Positions 54,318-62,452 of a stretch of DNA of 64,000 nt are shown piece by piece. The notes under the pieces were generated by a model. That model ran no database searches. It was not told where the DNA came from and saw only the letters and a program-made list of their open reading frames with translations. Position 1 is the stretch's first letter, and the number at the start of each line of letters is the position of its first letter. Made by a program: the position numbers and the translations under genes. The DNA comes from Romboutsia faecis (lineage in GTDB: Bacteria > Bacillota > Clostridia > Peptostreptococcales > Peptostreptococcaceae), in the NCBI RefSeq assembly GCF_014323405.1, contig NZ_JACRWE010000001.1, positions 1 to 64,000 of the forward strand. The letters are read 5' to 3'.

Positions 54318-54815
54318 TTATTTATTATTCTTTAAAATATTATTTACATATCCAATTGGTCTATATACTTCACCATTTTTATACATAAGAACTGGGGAAA
54401 TCTTCACACCACCTATCGGGTATGCCATATCATTAGCAGATTGTATAACTTTACCTTTACCTATATACATAACAACATGTCCAGGAGTGTAGATTAAATC
54501 ACCTGGCTGTAAATCAGATTTATCTATCCTATAATTCTTTAATACTTCTTTTTGTTGTAATGTAGAATATCCTATCTCTACCCCTGTTATTTTTTTATAG
54601 GTCCAATAAGTAAGTCCAGAGCAGTCAAATGCTTGATTTTTAATATACTTATCCCTTTCTAAAGGATAATGCTTTATTCCATATTCAAAGATAAGCTCAT
54701 CTAATCTTTCATTAGTCATTATTTCTCCCTTACCACCCCAGACGTATTCAAGCCCTATTTTTTCTTTAGCTAGCAATATTACTTCATTCACTAATTTTAA
54801 ATCATGTTCAGTCAT
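54318..54815 (-). CDS. NlpC/P60 cysteine peptidase
   Basis: 165 aa from the first ATG. It has the catalytic Cys in AFDCSGLTYW, the His in GHVVMYIG, and a third polar residue near VIQSAN, the NlpC/P60 triad of cell-wall endopeptidases. The frame continues upstream without a stop for 35 codons to 54920 and encodes a basic start and an ~18-residue hydrophobic helix, preceded by AAAGGGG at good spacing. There the expected start codon is ATC, not ATG. No ribosome binding site lies before the ATG at 54815. The membrane-anchored form is therefore the likely ancestral protein. Confidence 0.8.
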   Translation of the reverse strand: MTEHDLKLVNEVILLAKEKIGLEYVWGGKGEIMTNERLDELIFEYGIKHYPLERDKYIKNQAFDCSGLTYWTYKKITGVEIGYSTLQQKEVLKNYRIDKSDLQPGDLIYTPGHVVMYIGKGKVIQSANDMAYPIGGVKISPVLMYKNGEVYRPIGYVNNILKNNK

Positions 54816-55017
54816 ATTTTTAGTTTCATCAATATACTTTTCTTCTATATATTTATTATAAAATAAAAAACTTAATGCAATTATTATAAGTACTAAAGAT
54901 AATTTTATTAGCTTCTTGATTTTATTTATCCCCTTTCACACTTCATAATTATAAAAAATCATACTAAATACATCATTATTTCACCATAAAGCAATAAATA
55001 TATTTTTAATTTGCATT

Positions 55018-55543
55018 TTATCTTTTTGAATATCTTAATATTGTAATTCCATTATCTACAATATAGTCATCTAACTTCAAATCTATTTTTGGATTATTAC
55101 CTAAAAATAACGATCTTCCATTTCCTAATATAGTAGGTATTATTCCTATTATATACTCATCTATAATGTCTGCCTTAATGAAATTATCTATTACAATTCC
55201 TCCTCCAAATAAGAATATATCCTTGCCTTCTTTTTTTCTTTCTTCTTCTATAACTTTACATATATCACCATTTATAAAAGTTATATTATCATAATCAGCT
55301 ATATTTTTTGAAGTAGCTATGTATACTTTTTTTATTTTTAAAATCATTATGAAAATTTTGCTCATAGCACTTTCTACCCATTACTACCGTATCTATTCCT
55401 TCTAAAAATTTATTATAATCCCATGTCTTTTCAGTATCTAGTTTATCACTTCCATCTCCAACTATCCAATCATATCCTCCATTATTTGAAGCTATATATC
55501 CATCAATGCTCATCGCCAGATTTAATATTATTTTTCTACTCAT
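55018..55543 (-). pseudogene. RibD C-terminal / dihydrofolate-reductase-like protein, frameshifted
   Basis: Two frames together give one protein of about 175 aa. The 5' part (RKIILNLAMSIDGYIASNNGGYDWI..., DTVVMGRKCYEQ) and the 3' part (KVYIATSKN..., GKDIFLFGGGIVIDNF, DEYIIGIIPTILGNG) are consecutive halves of the DHFR-like RibD_C domain that reduces pyrimidine or similar substrates. They are split by one extra base in a run of seven A (plus-strand T at 55327-55333). It may be a true pseudogene, a phase-variable gene or a sequencing error. GAGGAATT precedes the ATG at 55543. Confidence 0.82.
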
Positions 55544-55643
55544 ATTTTAATTCCTCTTTTCTATATCTATTGTTTAAATTACTTATTCTTATTTATAAAA
55601 ACTCTCTTTATTTAAGCAACCTATTTAATATTAAATCAAATTA

Positions 55644-55671
55644 AATAAGAGCATAATAATATGCTCTTATT
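55644..55671 (-). terminator. Terminator of the acetyltransferase gene
   Basis: A perfect 11-bp stem (AATAAGAGCAT) with a 6-nt loop, just past the stop of the GNAT gene on the minus strand. Confidence 0.82.
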
Positions 55672-55679
55672 CTTCATAT

Positions 55680-56213
55680 CTAATTACATTCTGAGTATGT
55701 CATGATGACATTTCTTAAAAATTCATTAAATACATCATACTCATATTTCTCTAAATTTTTATTATAACACATAACTTTTAAACTATGACCTTCATATCCT
55801 TTTCTATATGGAGGGTGTACATGATTAAATTCTTGTAAAATAAACCCTATTTTCGAATAAAACCTAAGTCTTTTAATCCCAATTTCGTCTATAGGTGGAT
55901 CAATTTCTAAAATTATTATGCTATTGTCATCACAGAATTTCTCTAGTATCCTTGAACCATAATTTTTACCTCTTAATTCAGAAGATATGGCTAGATGTTC
56001 AATATATTTATATTTATCAAATTCCCAATATAATAATATACCTACAACTAAACCTTCATCACATATAACTATACAATTATATCTATCATCTTTTAATGCT
56101 TCTATTTGATTTTCTAAAGTTCTCTGTTCAAATATAGGAAAACTACTTGTGTATATATTCCATACATCGCTCCAGTAATTATTATTTGTATCATTAATTC
56201 TTATACACTTCAT
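55680..56213 (-). CDS. GNAT family N-acetyltransferase
   Basis: A 177-aa protein with a single GNAT domain. The acetyl-CoA loop is SSELRGKNYGSRILEKF (R-G-x-x-x-G), preceded by YKYIEHLAI (beta 4) and followed by FYSKIGFILQEF. The N-terminal part has FPIFEQRTLENQIEAL, a pattern common in clostridial acetyltransferases of unknown substrate. GGAGTGAAGT precedes the ATG. Confidence 0.85.
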   Translation of the reverse strand: MKCIRINDTNNNYWSDVWNIYTSSFPIFEQRTLENQIEALKDDRYNCIVICDEGLVVGILLYWEFDKYKYIEHLAISSELRGKNYGSRILEKFCDDNSIIILEIDPPIDEIGIKRLRFYSKIGFILQEFNHVHPPYRKGYEGHSLKVMCYNKNLEKYEYDVFNEFLRNVIMTYSECN

Positions 56214-56355
56214 ACTTCACTCCTAAATTAACTATATTTCATATATTATACAAAATAAATTACTGACTTAGCTATGATTTATTAAAAAATATTATAATTA
56301 TTTGTTTTAATATAAATAATTATAATATTTTATTTTTTATTTAAATGTTCGATTA

Positions 56356-56982
56356 TTAAACCCTTTCTATCTTATTTACGCCATCATCCTCAACATATTT
56401 AAATTCATTATTTACAGTATTAATGAAAGATTTAATCCATAAGCTTCTTAATTGATAAAATAATTCAACTTCATCATGCCAGATATCCTTATGAACACAG
56501 ATTCGTCTTTTCCAACTTACAATATCTTCATTCGATTCTATAATTTCATTAACTCTATCACATGGCATTCCATCTAAAATATAGTCATTTATTTTATTAT
56601 ATATATTTTTTGCATTTAATAAGTCTATTTCTTGTGATAAACATTCTTTACCTGCCTTAAGTCCTTGGTCTATATATACTTTTTCTATTTTACTAATACT
56701 ATTTTTATCCTTGTCAAGAATTAGCCTTATCCAATATGCCATTCTTCCTTCAGCAGAATGAATTCTTTCTTGAAGCCATCCATGTATATTATTAGTATCT
56801 ATAATTTCCTCTAAAGGTTTATTAGGTAGTTTTTCTCCAAAATGTTCATTAGCATTTTTTAATAATTTGTTAATATCTAACTTCTCTTGTTTAGCTATCT
56901 TTATTATTTCCTCCTCTAGTCCTTCAAACCATAATATTTTATTATATAACCAGTAATGTATTTTTCCTAAATATAAGCTCAT
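56356..56982 (-). CDS. Uncharacterised 208-aa helical protein
   Basis: A soluble, helix-rich protein with conserved-looking short motifs HYWLYNKILWFEGLEEEI, GWLQERIHSAEGRMAYW and WKRRICVHKDIWHDEVELFYQLR. The clustered His, Trp, Glu and Cys residues could hold a metal or heme, but that is only a guess. No family is recognised. AGGAGG upstream of the ATG supports the gene. Confidence 0.6.
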   Translation of the reverse strand: MSLYLGKIHYWLYNKILWFEGLEEEIIKIAKQEKLDINKLLKNANEHFGEKLPNKPLEEIIDTNNIHGWLQERIHSAEGRMAYWIRLILDKDKNSISKIEKVYIDQGLKAGKECLSQEIDLLNAKNIYNKINDYILDGMPCDRVNEIIESNEDIVSWKRRICVHKDIWHDEVELFYQLRSLWIKSFINTVNNEFKYVEDDGVNKIERV

Positions 56983-57176
56983 AATGGCCTCCTAAATATA
57001 ACAATTTTATTTTAGTTATTTATTAAATTAGATTTCCTTAAATTTCATTAAAAAATACATTATGTTTTTACATTAGTAAAATATTTTTATATGAAATATT
57101 ATTAATGCTTTTGACTATATCAATCTCTATAATTCCTATTCAAAAATAAACTAAATCATAATATTTAATATCTAAA

Positions 57177-57206
57177 AAGAGTAAACTCTAAATAGAATTT
57201 ACTCTT
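57177..57206 (-). terminator. Terminator of the zupT-like gene
   Basis: AAGAGTAAA/TTTACTCTT stem with an inner TCTA/TAGA pair, about 60 nt past the stop of the ZIP gene on the minus strand. Confidence 0.75.
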
Positions 57207-57264
57207 AACTTTATTAGTATCTTTCTAATATTAAAATTATACTAAAGTAATTAAATCTTACTTT

Positions 57265-58101
57265 CTACATAAACAACCATAAACTTATAGCCATAACTGC
57301 CATTCCCGCTACTAAACCGTAAATAGATAAATGTCCTTTTCCATATTCTCTAGATAGTGGCAGTAGCTCATCTAGAGATATAAATACCATAATACCAGCA
57401 ACACTTGCAAATAAAACACCAAATACTGTATCATTCATAATCGGCATCAATATTAAATATCCAACTAAAGCGCCAATAGGCTCAGCAAGGCCAGATATAA
57501 AAGAATATATAAATGCCTTTTTCTTACTTCCTGTTGCATAATAAATAGGAACAGATACTGAAATTCCTTCTGGAATATTATGTATCGCAATTGCTACAAC
57601 AATAGGAATTGCTATAGAAAAGTCTTGTAAGGCTGATACAAAAGTTGCTATTCCTTCTGGAAAGTTATGTATTCCTATAGCAAGTGCAGTAAATACACCA
57701 GTTCTTAGTAATTTATTACTTTCTAGTGAAGAATCATTAATCTCTGATTTATTACTTTCTAGTGAAGAATCATTAATCTCTGATGTATCATGTACCTCAT
57801 GAGGATTACTTTCTGATGGAATAAATTTATCTATTAATAATATTAAGAGTATCCCTATAAAAAATGCTATTATTGTTATTCCGGTTCCTATTTTATCTCC
57901 AAACGATATAGATAATTTATGTTTTGCATCTGAGAATATCTCTATCATAGATACATAAATCATAACACCCGCTGAAAATCCTAGTGTGACAGATAAAAAC
58001 TTTTTATTTTCTGTTTTAGAAAAAAATGCAATACAACTTCCAATGCCTGTAGATAATCCTGCAATAGCTGTTAACATAAAAGCAAAAGCTATACTTCCCA
58101 T
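57265..58101 (-). CDS. ZIP-family metal transporter (ZupT-like)
   Basis: A 278-aa protein with eight transmembrane helices. It has HNFPEGIATFVSALQD in helix 4, HNIPEGISVSVPIYYA in helix 5 and GLAEPIGALVGYL in helix 6, which form the binuclear metal site of ZupT. Imports Zn2+ and other divalent metals. The cytosolic loop after helix 3 contains a tandem 12-residue duplication (EINDSSLESNKS twice, from a 36-bp repeat). GGAGGGG precedes the ATG. Confidence 0.9.
   Translation of the reverse strand: MGSIAFAFMLTAIAGLSTGIGSCIAFFSKTENKKFLSVTLGFSAGVMIYVSMIEIFSDAKHKLSISFGDKIGTGITIIAFFIGILLILLIDKFIPSESNPHEVHDTSEINDSSLESNKSEINDSSLESNKLLRTGVFTALAIGIHNFPEGIATFVSALQDFSIAIPIVVAIAIHNIPEGISVSVPIYYATGSKKKAFIYSFISGLAEPIGALVGYLILMPIMNDTVFGVLFASVAGIMVFISLDELLPLSREYGKGHLSIYGLVAGMAVMAISLWLFM
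57714..57785 (-). repeat. Tandem 36-bp duplication in the zupT loop
   Basis: Two in-frame copies of a 36-bp unit, nearly identical, encode the acidic Ser/Asn-rich loop SEINDSSLESNK twice. It sits in a variable loop and should not disturb the transport core. Confidence 0.9.
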
Positions 58102-58144
58102 TCATCCCCTCCTTTTACTCTATATTATTTATATTCAACTTTGA

Positions 58145-58912
58145 TTAATTATATTGTCTCTTAGTGTAAAAAATATTTAATGCTCTATGCAATGACTCAT
58201 TAAAAAAATACCAATCGTGATTTCCAGGCCATTCCTCATAAGTAAAATCGATATTAAAGTCTTTAATTATTTTACTGAATTCTAGATTATCATTATGCAA
58301 AAAGTCATCATATCCACAAGATGTATAAATTATAGGCTTATCTGATTTATTATATAAATTTTTAACTAACTCCATTATTTCAAACTCTGGTTTCCAAGTT
58401 AAACCTTCACCAAAAATAGCTTTTAGATCTTCAAATTCAACAATTCCAGTATCTCTTTGATAATCAAGATAATCTTTTAAAAATAAGAATGCTGGAGAAA
58501 ATGCACCACAAAATCCATATTGATCTGGTTTTGAAAGAGCGCATTTTAATGCTCCATATCCACCCATAGATGCACCCATTATAGCTGTATCTTCCCTTTT
58601 TGATGATATATTAAATATATTTTTACAAATTTCAGGAAGCTCCTCAGTGATATATGAAAAATATTTTAAACCATATTTCATATCCATATAAAAACTTCTC
58701 TGAACTTCAGGCATTATAAATATTGCATCATAATCATTAGCATATGTAGGAAGTAGTGTATAGTCTGCCCAGTTCCTATGATTACCACATAGTCCGTGTA
58801 AGAGATAAACTACCTTATAGGAACCATCTAATTTCAAATCATTTGGAGTAACTATTGTTATTCCAGTATCCATATCTAATACTTTCGAAAATACATTTCC
58901 ATTAAGTTTCAT
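58145..58912 (-). CDS. Esterase (S-formylglutathione-hydrolase/tributyrin-esterase type)
   Basis: A 255-aa alpha/beta hydrolase of the esterase D family. YLLHGLCGNHRNW sets the oxyanion site, GASMGGYGALKCAL holds the Ser nucleophile, and GNHDWYFFNE the His near the end. Family members hydrolyse short acyl or feruloyl esters. GGAGGG precedes the ATG; there is no signal peptide. Confidence 0.85.
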   Translation of the reverse strand: MKLNGNVFSKVLDMDTGITIVTPNDLKLDGSYKVVYLLHGLCGNHRNWADYTLLPTYANDYDAIFIMPEVQRSFYMDMKYGLKYFSYITEELPEICKNIFNISSKREDTAIMGASMGGYGALKCALSKPDQYGFCGAFSPAFLFLKDYLDYQRDTGIVEFEDLKAIFGEGLTWKPEFEIMELVKNLYNKSDKPIIYTSCGYDDFLHNDNLEFSKIIKDFNIDFTYEEWPGNHDWYFFNESLHRALNIFYTKRQYN

Positions 58913-59310
58913 TTAATTAAACCCTCCATAATTTATATCCTAAATTCATCTTATACAGAGCATATACTTAAATAATATCACTTATACAAAATTATAAACA
59001 AGTTTGAGAATAACTCTGTAATAATCTTCCGTATTAAAGTTTGCAATAAAAATAAATACGACTATAATCCCTCTTTATATCTATTTTTAGATTAAATCAT
59101 TACCTATTACTTTCTCTCCAAGACTTTTTTATTTCCTAATTTTTCATATTACTGTCATAAAAAATTTAATTATAAATTCAAAAATATTATACTAGCCAGT
59201 CAAAAATATAATAAATTTTATACTCAAAGTAATTATTTTCTATTTATAGGTTTATTTTCTATTACCTTGGAAACAATAATACAATAATTTCTAATTTTTA
59301 TGGAGGGCCT
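58913..59310. other. 398-bp divergent region
   Basis: An AT-rich spacer between the divergent esterase and cis-prenyltransferase genes. I see no strong promoter pair, ORF, repeat or hairpin. Confidence 0.35.
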
Positions 59311-59952
59311 ATGAGAGTACCAGAACATATTGGAATAATACCCGACGGCAATAGGCGTTGGGCTTTATCAAATAACATGACTAAGGATAAGGGTTATGAA
59401 TATGGAATAAACCCTGGTCTTGAAGTCTTTAAACTTTGTCAAAATGAAAATATAAAAGAAGTAACATTTTATGGATTTACTGTAGATAATACAAAGCGTC
59501 CGACAGAGCAAAAACTTGCATTTACACAAGCTTGTATTGATTCTGTTATGCTTTTAACCAAAGAAGACTGTGAAATATTAGTAATAGGAAATACAGAGTC
59601 AAATGCCTTCCCAAAGGAACTCCTTCCATTTACGACTAGAAAGAAATTTGGTAATGGGGGTACTAAAGTAAATTTCTTAATACACTATGGATGGGAATGG
59701 GATTTAAATTTACTAAAAGATGCTGATTTCTCTAAAAAACATATTTTACCTTACATACATTCTAAAGACATTTCTAGAATAGACCTTATAATAAGGTGGG
59801 GCGGTAGAAGAAGACTTAGTGGTTTTTTACCTGTACAATCTGTATATGCTGACTTCTATGTAGTTGATAGCTATTGGCCATCTTTTACTCCTAAAGATTT
59901 CTACGATGCCTTAGATTGGTATAATAAACAGGACGTTACTCTTGGTGGATAA
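59311..59952 (+). CDS. Short cis-prenyltransferase (UppS family)
   Basis: A 213-aa protein. HIGIIPDGNRRWALSNN is the family signature with the catalytic Asp, FYGFTVDNTKRP follows, and the C-terminal end RWGGRRRLSGFLPVQSVYADFYV carries the pyrophosphate-binding Arg/Ser residues. Family members join isopentenyl units to make undecaprenyl-type lipid carriers. It is 30-40 residues shorter than typical UppS, mainly in the middle, so it may be a second, short-chain enzyme. A GGAGGG site precedes the ATG. Confidence 0.85.
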   Translation: MRVPEHIGIIPDGNRRWALSNNMTKDKGYEYGINPGLEVFKLCQNENIKEVTFYGFTVDNTKRPTEQKLAFTQACIDSVMLLTKEDCEILVIGNTESNAFPKELLPFTTRKKFGNGGTKVNFLIHYGWEWDLNLLKDADFSKKHILPYIHSKDISRIDLIIRWGGRRRLSGFLPVQSVYADFYVVDSYWPSFTPKDFYDALDWYNKQDVTLGG

Positions 59953-60031
59953 ATTTTATTCATTTACACTTTAATAGTCCTTAATACTTTCTTAATATTT
60001 TCTTAATTACAGTTACAAAATTGTAAACCAA

Positions 60032-60060
60032 TTGAACTTTAAAATAGTTTATAGTATATT
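60032..60060 (+). promoter_or_regulatory. Promoter of the DUF1002 gene
   Basis: TTGAAC (60032-60037), 17 nt, then TATATT (60055-60060), about 70 nt upstream of the ATG. Confidence 0.7.
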
Positions 60061-60092
60061 AGACAGGAGAATACATAAATTCTGTAAACAAA

Positions 60093-60113
60093 TCGTACAT
60101 ATTATATGTACGA
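60093..60113. promoter_or_regulatory. 9-bp palindrome in the DUF1002 leader
   Basis: TCGTACATA-N3-TATGTACGA is a perfect inverted repeat downstream of the promoter and about 20 nt upstream of the ATG. It may bind a regulator that blocks elongation, or form a leader hairpin. The TCGTACATATT sequence is shared with the site at 39690. Confidence 0.5.
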
Positions 60114-60133
60114 CAAATTAAAGGAGATTGAGT

Positions 60134-61429
60134 ATGAAAATAAAAAAGAAAATTACTTCGTTGATCTTATGTGGTGCTCTGTTTATGAGTAGCATTAACT
60201 TTGCCTTTGCAGATAGTTCAAGAGTTGTTACTTTAGGTGCTAACTTAAGCAAAGAACAACGTGCTACTATGCTGAAGTACTTTGGTGTTAATGAAAATGA
60301 AGTCGTAATAATAGAAGTAAATAACCAAGAGGAAAGAAAGTACTTACAAGGTGTCGCAACGGAAGAGCAATTAGGAAGAAAAACCTTCTCTTGTGCTTAT
60401 GTTGAGCCAACAAAAACTGGTAGTGGTATAAATGTAAAAACTGCCAATATAACTTGGGCGACTAGCTCAATGATAGCAAGTATAATGTCAACTTGTGGAA
60501 TTGAAAATGCTAATGTAGTTGCAGCTGCACCATTCCCAGTTTCTGGTACAGGTATGATGACTGGTATAATGAAAGCATTTGAGGATGCTACTGGAGAACC
60601 TTTAGATGAAACAAAAAAAGAAATTGCATCTGAAGAGTTAATAATAACTGGAGATTTAGCTGATGAAATAGGTGGGGAATCTGGTCAAGATAAAGCTACA
60701 GGTATTATAAATGATATAAAAACAGAGATAATAAAAAATAATACAAGTGATACTATACAAATCGCTGACACTATAAATAATATAACAAATAACTACAATG
60801 TAACTTTAACACCAGAACAAGAACAACAAATAAAGGATTTAATGAAAAAAATAGCAAATCAGGATTATGATTATAACAGCATAAAGAATGCTTTAAATAG
60901 TGTGAAAGATAACGTAAATGAAAATTTATCAGCTATGGGAGAAAATCCAAATTCAGGATTATTTGATAGTATAAAAGGTTGGTTCAATGGAATAGGTAAT
61001 TGGGTTGCAGGCATATTTGAAGCTAATAAAGATTTAGGTATACTTGAGAATACCAATGATAATTTACTTGGTGATGGAGCTCAAATAGATGCTACTGATA
61101 AGGATGCAATAAACCTTCCATCAAGTGAGCAAGTTGAAGGTTTATTCTCTAAGATATGGAATTGGTTCACTGGACTATTTAGTAGTAATAATAACTCTTC
61201 AGAATCTAATACTACTAATGAATCTACAGACCAAAATAATGAAGCTCCAGTTGAGAATAATCATTCTAATGATGTTCCTACTTCTAATACTGACAATAAC
61301 ACTAATCAAGATTCGTCAAATGAATCTAGCGAACCTGTTGAAAACTCATCAAATAATGATTTGAATTCGTCTGATAATAATCAAGAAAATAATACATCAA
61401 GTGAAGAACCAACAAATTTAAATAATTAA
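60134..61429 (+). CDS. Secreted DUF1002 protein with Asn/Ser-rich tail
   Basis: A 431-aa protein. The signal peptide is residues 1-27 (KKKITSLILCGALFMSSINFAFA). Residues ~28-260 are the DUF1002 (YpuA-like) domain, with VTLGANLSKEQRATMLKYFGVNENEV, GRKTFSCAYVEPTKTGSGINVKTANITW and AAAPFPVSGTGMMTGIMKAFE. Two amphipathic Trp-rich segments follow (WFNGIGNWVAGIF, IWNWFTGLF), then a ~80-residue tail of Asn, Ser, Glu and Thr. Exported; the function of DUF1002 is unknown. The ATG at 60134 has AGGAG 7 nt upstream. Confidence 0.85.
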   Translation: MKIKKKITSLILCGALFMSSINFAFADSSRVVTLGANLSKEQRATMLKYFGVNENEVVIIEVNNQEERKYLQGVATEEQLGRKTFSCAYVEPTKTGSGINVKTANITWATSSMIASIMSTCGIENANVVAAAPFPVSGTGMMTGIMKAFEDATGEPLDETKKEIASEELIITGDLADEIGGESGQDKATGIINDIKTEIIKNNTSDTIQIADTINNITNNYNVTLTPEQEQQIKDLMKKIANQDYDYNSIKNALNSVKDNVNENLSAMGENPNSGLFDSIKGWFNGIGNWVAGIFEANKDLGILENTNDNLLGDGAQIDATDKDAINLPSSEQVEGLFSKIWNWFTGLFSSNNNSSESNTTNESTDQNNEAPVENNHSNDVPTSNTDNNTNQDSSNESSEPVENSSNNDLNSSDNNQENNTSSEEPTNLNN

Positions 61430-61480
61430 AATATTAAAAGGATACAGTTTTTATAATAAGCGCTGTATCCTTTTAATATT
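61430..61480. terminator. Terminator between the DUF1002 and DUF4163 genes
   Basis: A perfect 18-bp stem (arms 61430-61447 and 61463-61480, AATATTAAAAGGATACAG) with a 15-nt loop, serving both converging genes. Confidence 0.87.
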
Positions 61481-61486
61481 TTAAAT

Positions 61487-62317
61487 TTATCCAATATATA
61501 TATTAGTTTCTCCAAATTTATTCCATGGTATCTTAAATTTAGGAATACCTACATAGTATGGAGCTATGTCATATAGTTGAAAATATACTACTATTCCATC
61601 TTCTTCTATATAAAATTCTTGATTACTCTTTATACCTTTAAATTCATTTTCACCTGTGAAATATAGATCCTTATTCTTTTCTATTTCTTTATAAATAAAA
61701 TCATTTATTATATTCTTATAATCAGTTCCACTTTTAAAAATATCTTTTATTTTAATCTGTTTTTCTGTTAGTAAGTTATAATTATACGATTTTAAATAAG
61801 TCATTCCATGTGCTCCACCAGTAAATTCATAAGTTGTTATCGGTATACTTAGTATATTATTTTTATTATAAGTAATTTCATATTCTGAATATGCTTCATA
61901 CTGATATTTTACATACTGATCTTTCTGTTTTGAGTATATCTTTTTATAATCTTTTTCATATTGCTTAGATTCCTCTTTAATTCTATTTTTAAATTCTAAT
62001 ATATACCTATATATATCTTTATTAATATTTTCGACAGTTTCAACCCTTGAATTTTTTTTATTTATATTTTTATCTTTGATCTTTAAATATGGATATTTTA
62101 TCCTTGCTTTGAAGAATTCACTCTCCTCGATTATGCTCTTTGTTTCTATATCAAATATTTCATTCACTACAGAGTCTTTTTTATTTTCTTCTTTATATAA
62201 TGCTATATTTTCTTTTAGTATAATATCTTCTTCATTCTTAATATTTCCATATGAAAAAGAGGGATTTACAAGTATAGTTATTATAATAATTGATAATATC
62301 TTTTTCAAATTTTTCAT
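61487..62317 (-). CDS. Secreted DUF4163/DUF3298 (RsiV-like) protein
   Basis: A 276-aa protein with an N-terminal signal peptide (KKILSIIIITILVNPSFSYG). The C-terminal ~160 residues carry SIPITTYEFTGGAHGMTYLKSYNYN and EEDGIVVYFQLYDIAPYYVGIPKFKIPW, which are the DUF4163 and DUF3298 units also found in the anti-sigma factor RsiV, where they bind lysozyme. There is no transmembrane anti-sigma part here, so it is a free secreted relative. Function unknown. Confidence 0.85.
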   Translation of the reverse strand: MKNLKKILSIIIITILVNPSFSYGNIKNEEDIILKENIALYKEENKKDSVVNEIFDIETKSIIEESEFFKARIKYPYLKIKDKNINKKNSRVETVENINKDIYRYILEFKNRIKEESKQYEKDYKKIYSKQKDQYVKYQYEAYSEYEITYNKNNILSIPITTYEFTGGAHGMTYLKSYNYNLLTEKQIKIKDIFKSGTDYKNIINDFIYKEIEKNKDLYFTGENEFKGIKSNQEFYIEEDGIVVYFQLYDIAPYYVGIPKFKIPWNKFGETNIYIG

Positions 62318-62400
62318 ATTTAATACTCCTTAATTTATTTCTTATTAAGCTTATTTTATTCTATTTTACTACTTATATACTAAAGTTTAAATTTATAAAA

Positions 62401-62452
62401 AATAAAGAAAAAGCCCTAATTTTATTTTTTTAATTAGGGCTTTTTCTTTATT
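62401..62452 (-). terminator. Terminator overlapping the PBP gene stop
   Basis: A perfect 21-bp stem (arms 62401-62421 and 62432-62452) with a 10-nt loop; it overlaps the stop codon at 62448-62450. Confidence 0.88.

Noticed and set aside
59180..59215. TTGACT and TATAAT on the minus strand in the 58.9-59.3 kb spacer
   Set aside because: They are only 6 nt apart, so they cannot form one promoter, and the next minus-strand gene starts almost 300 bp away.
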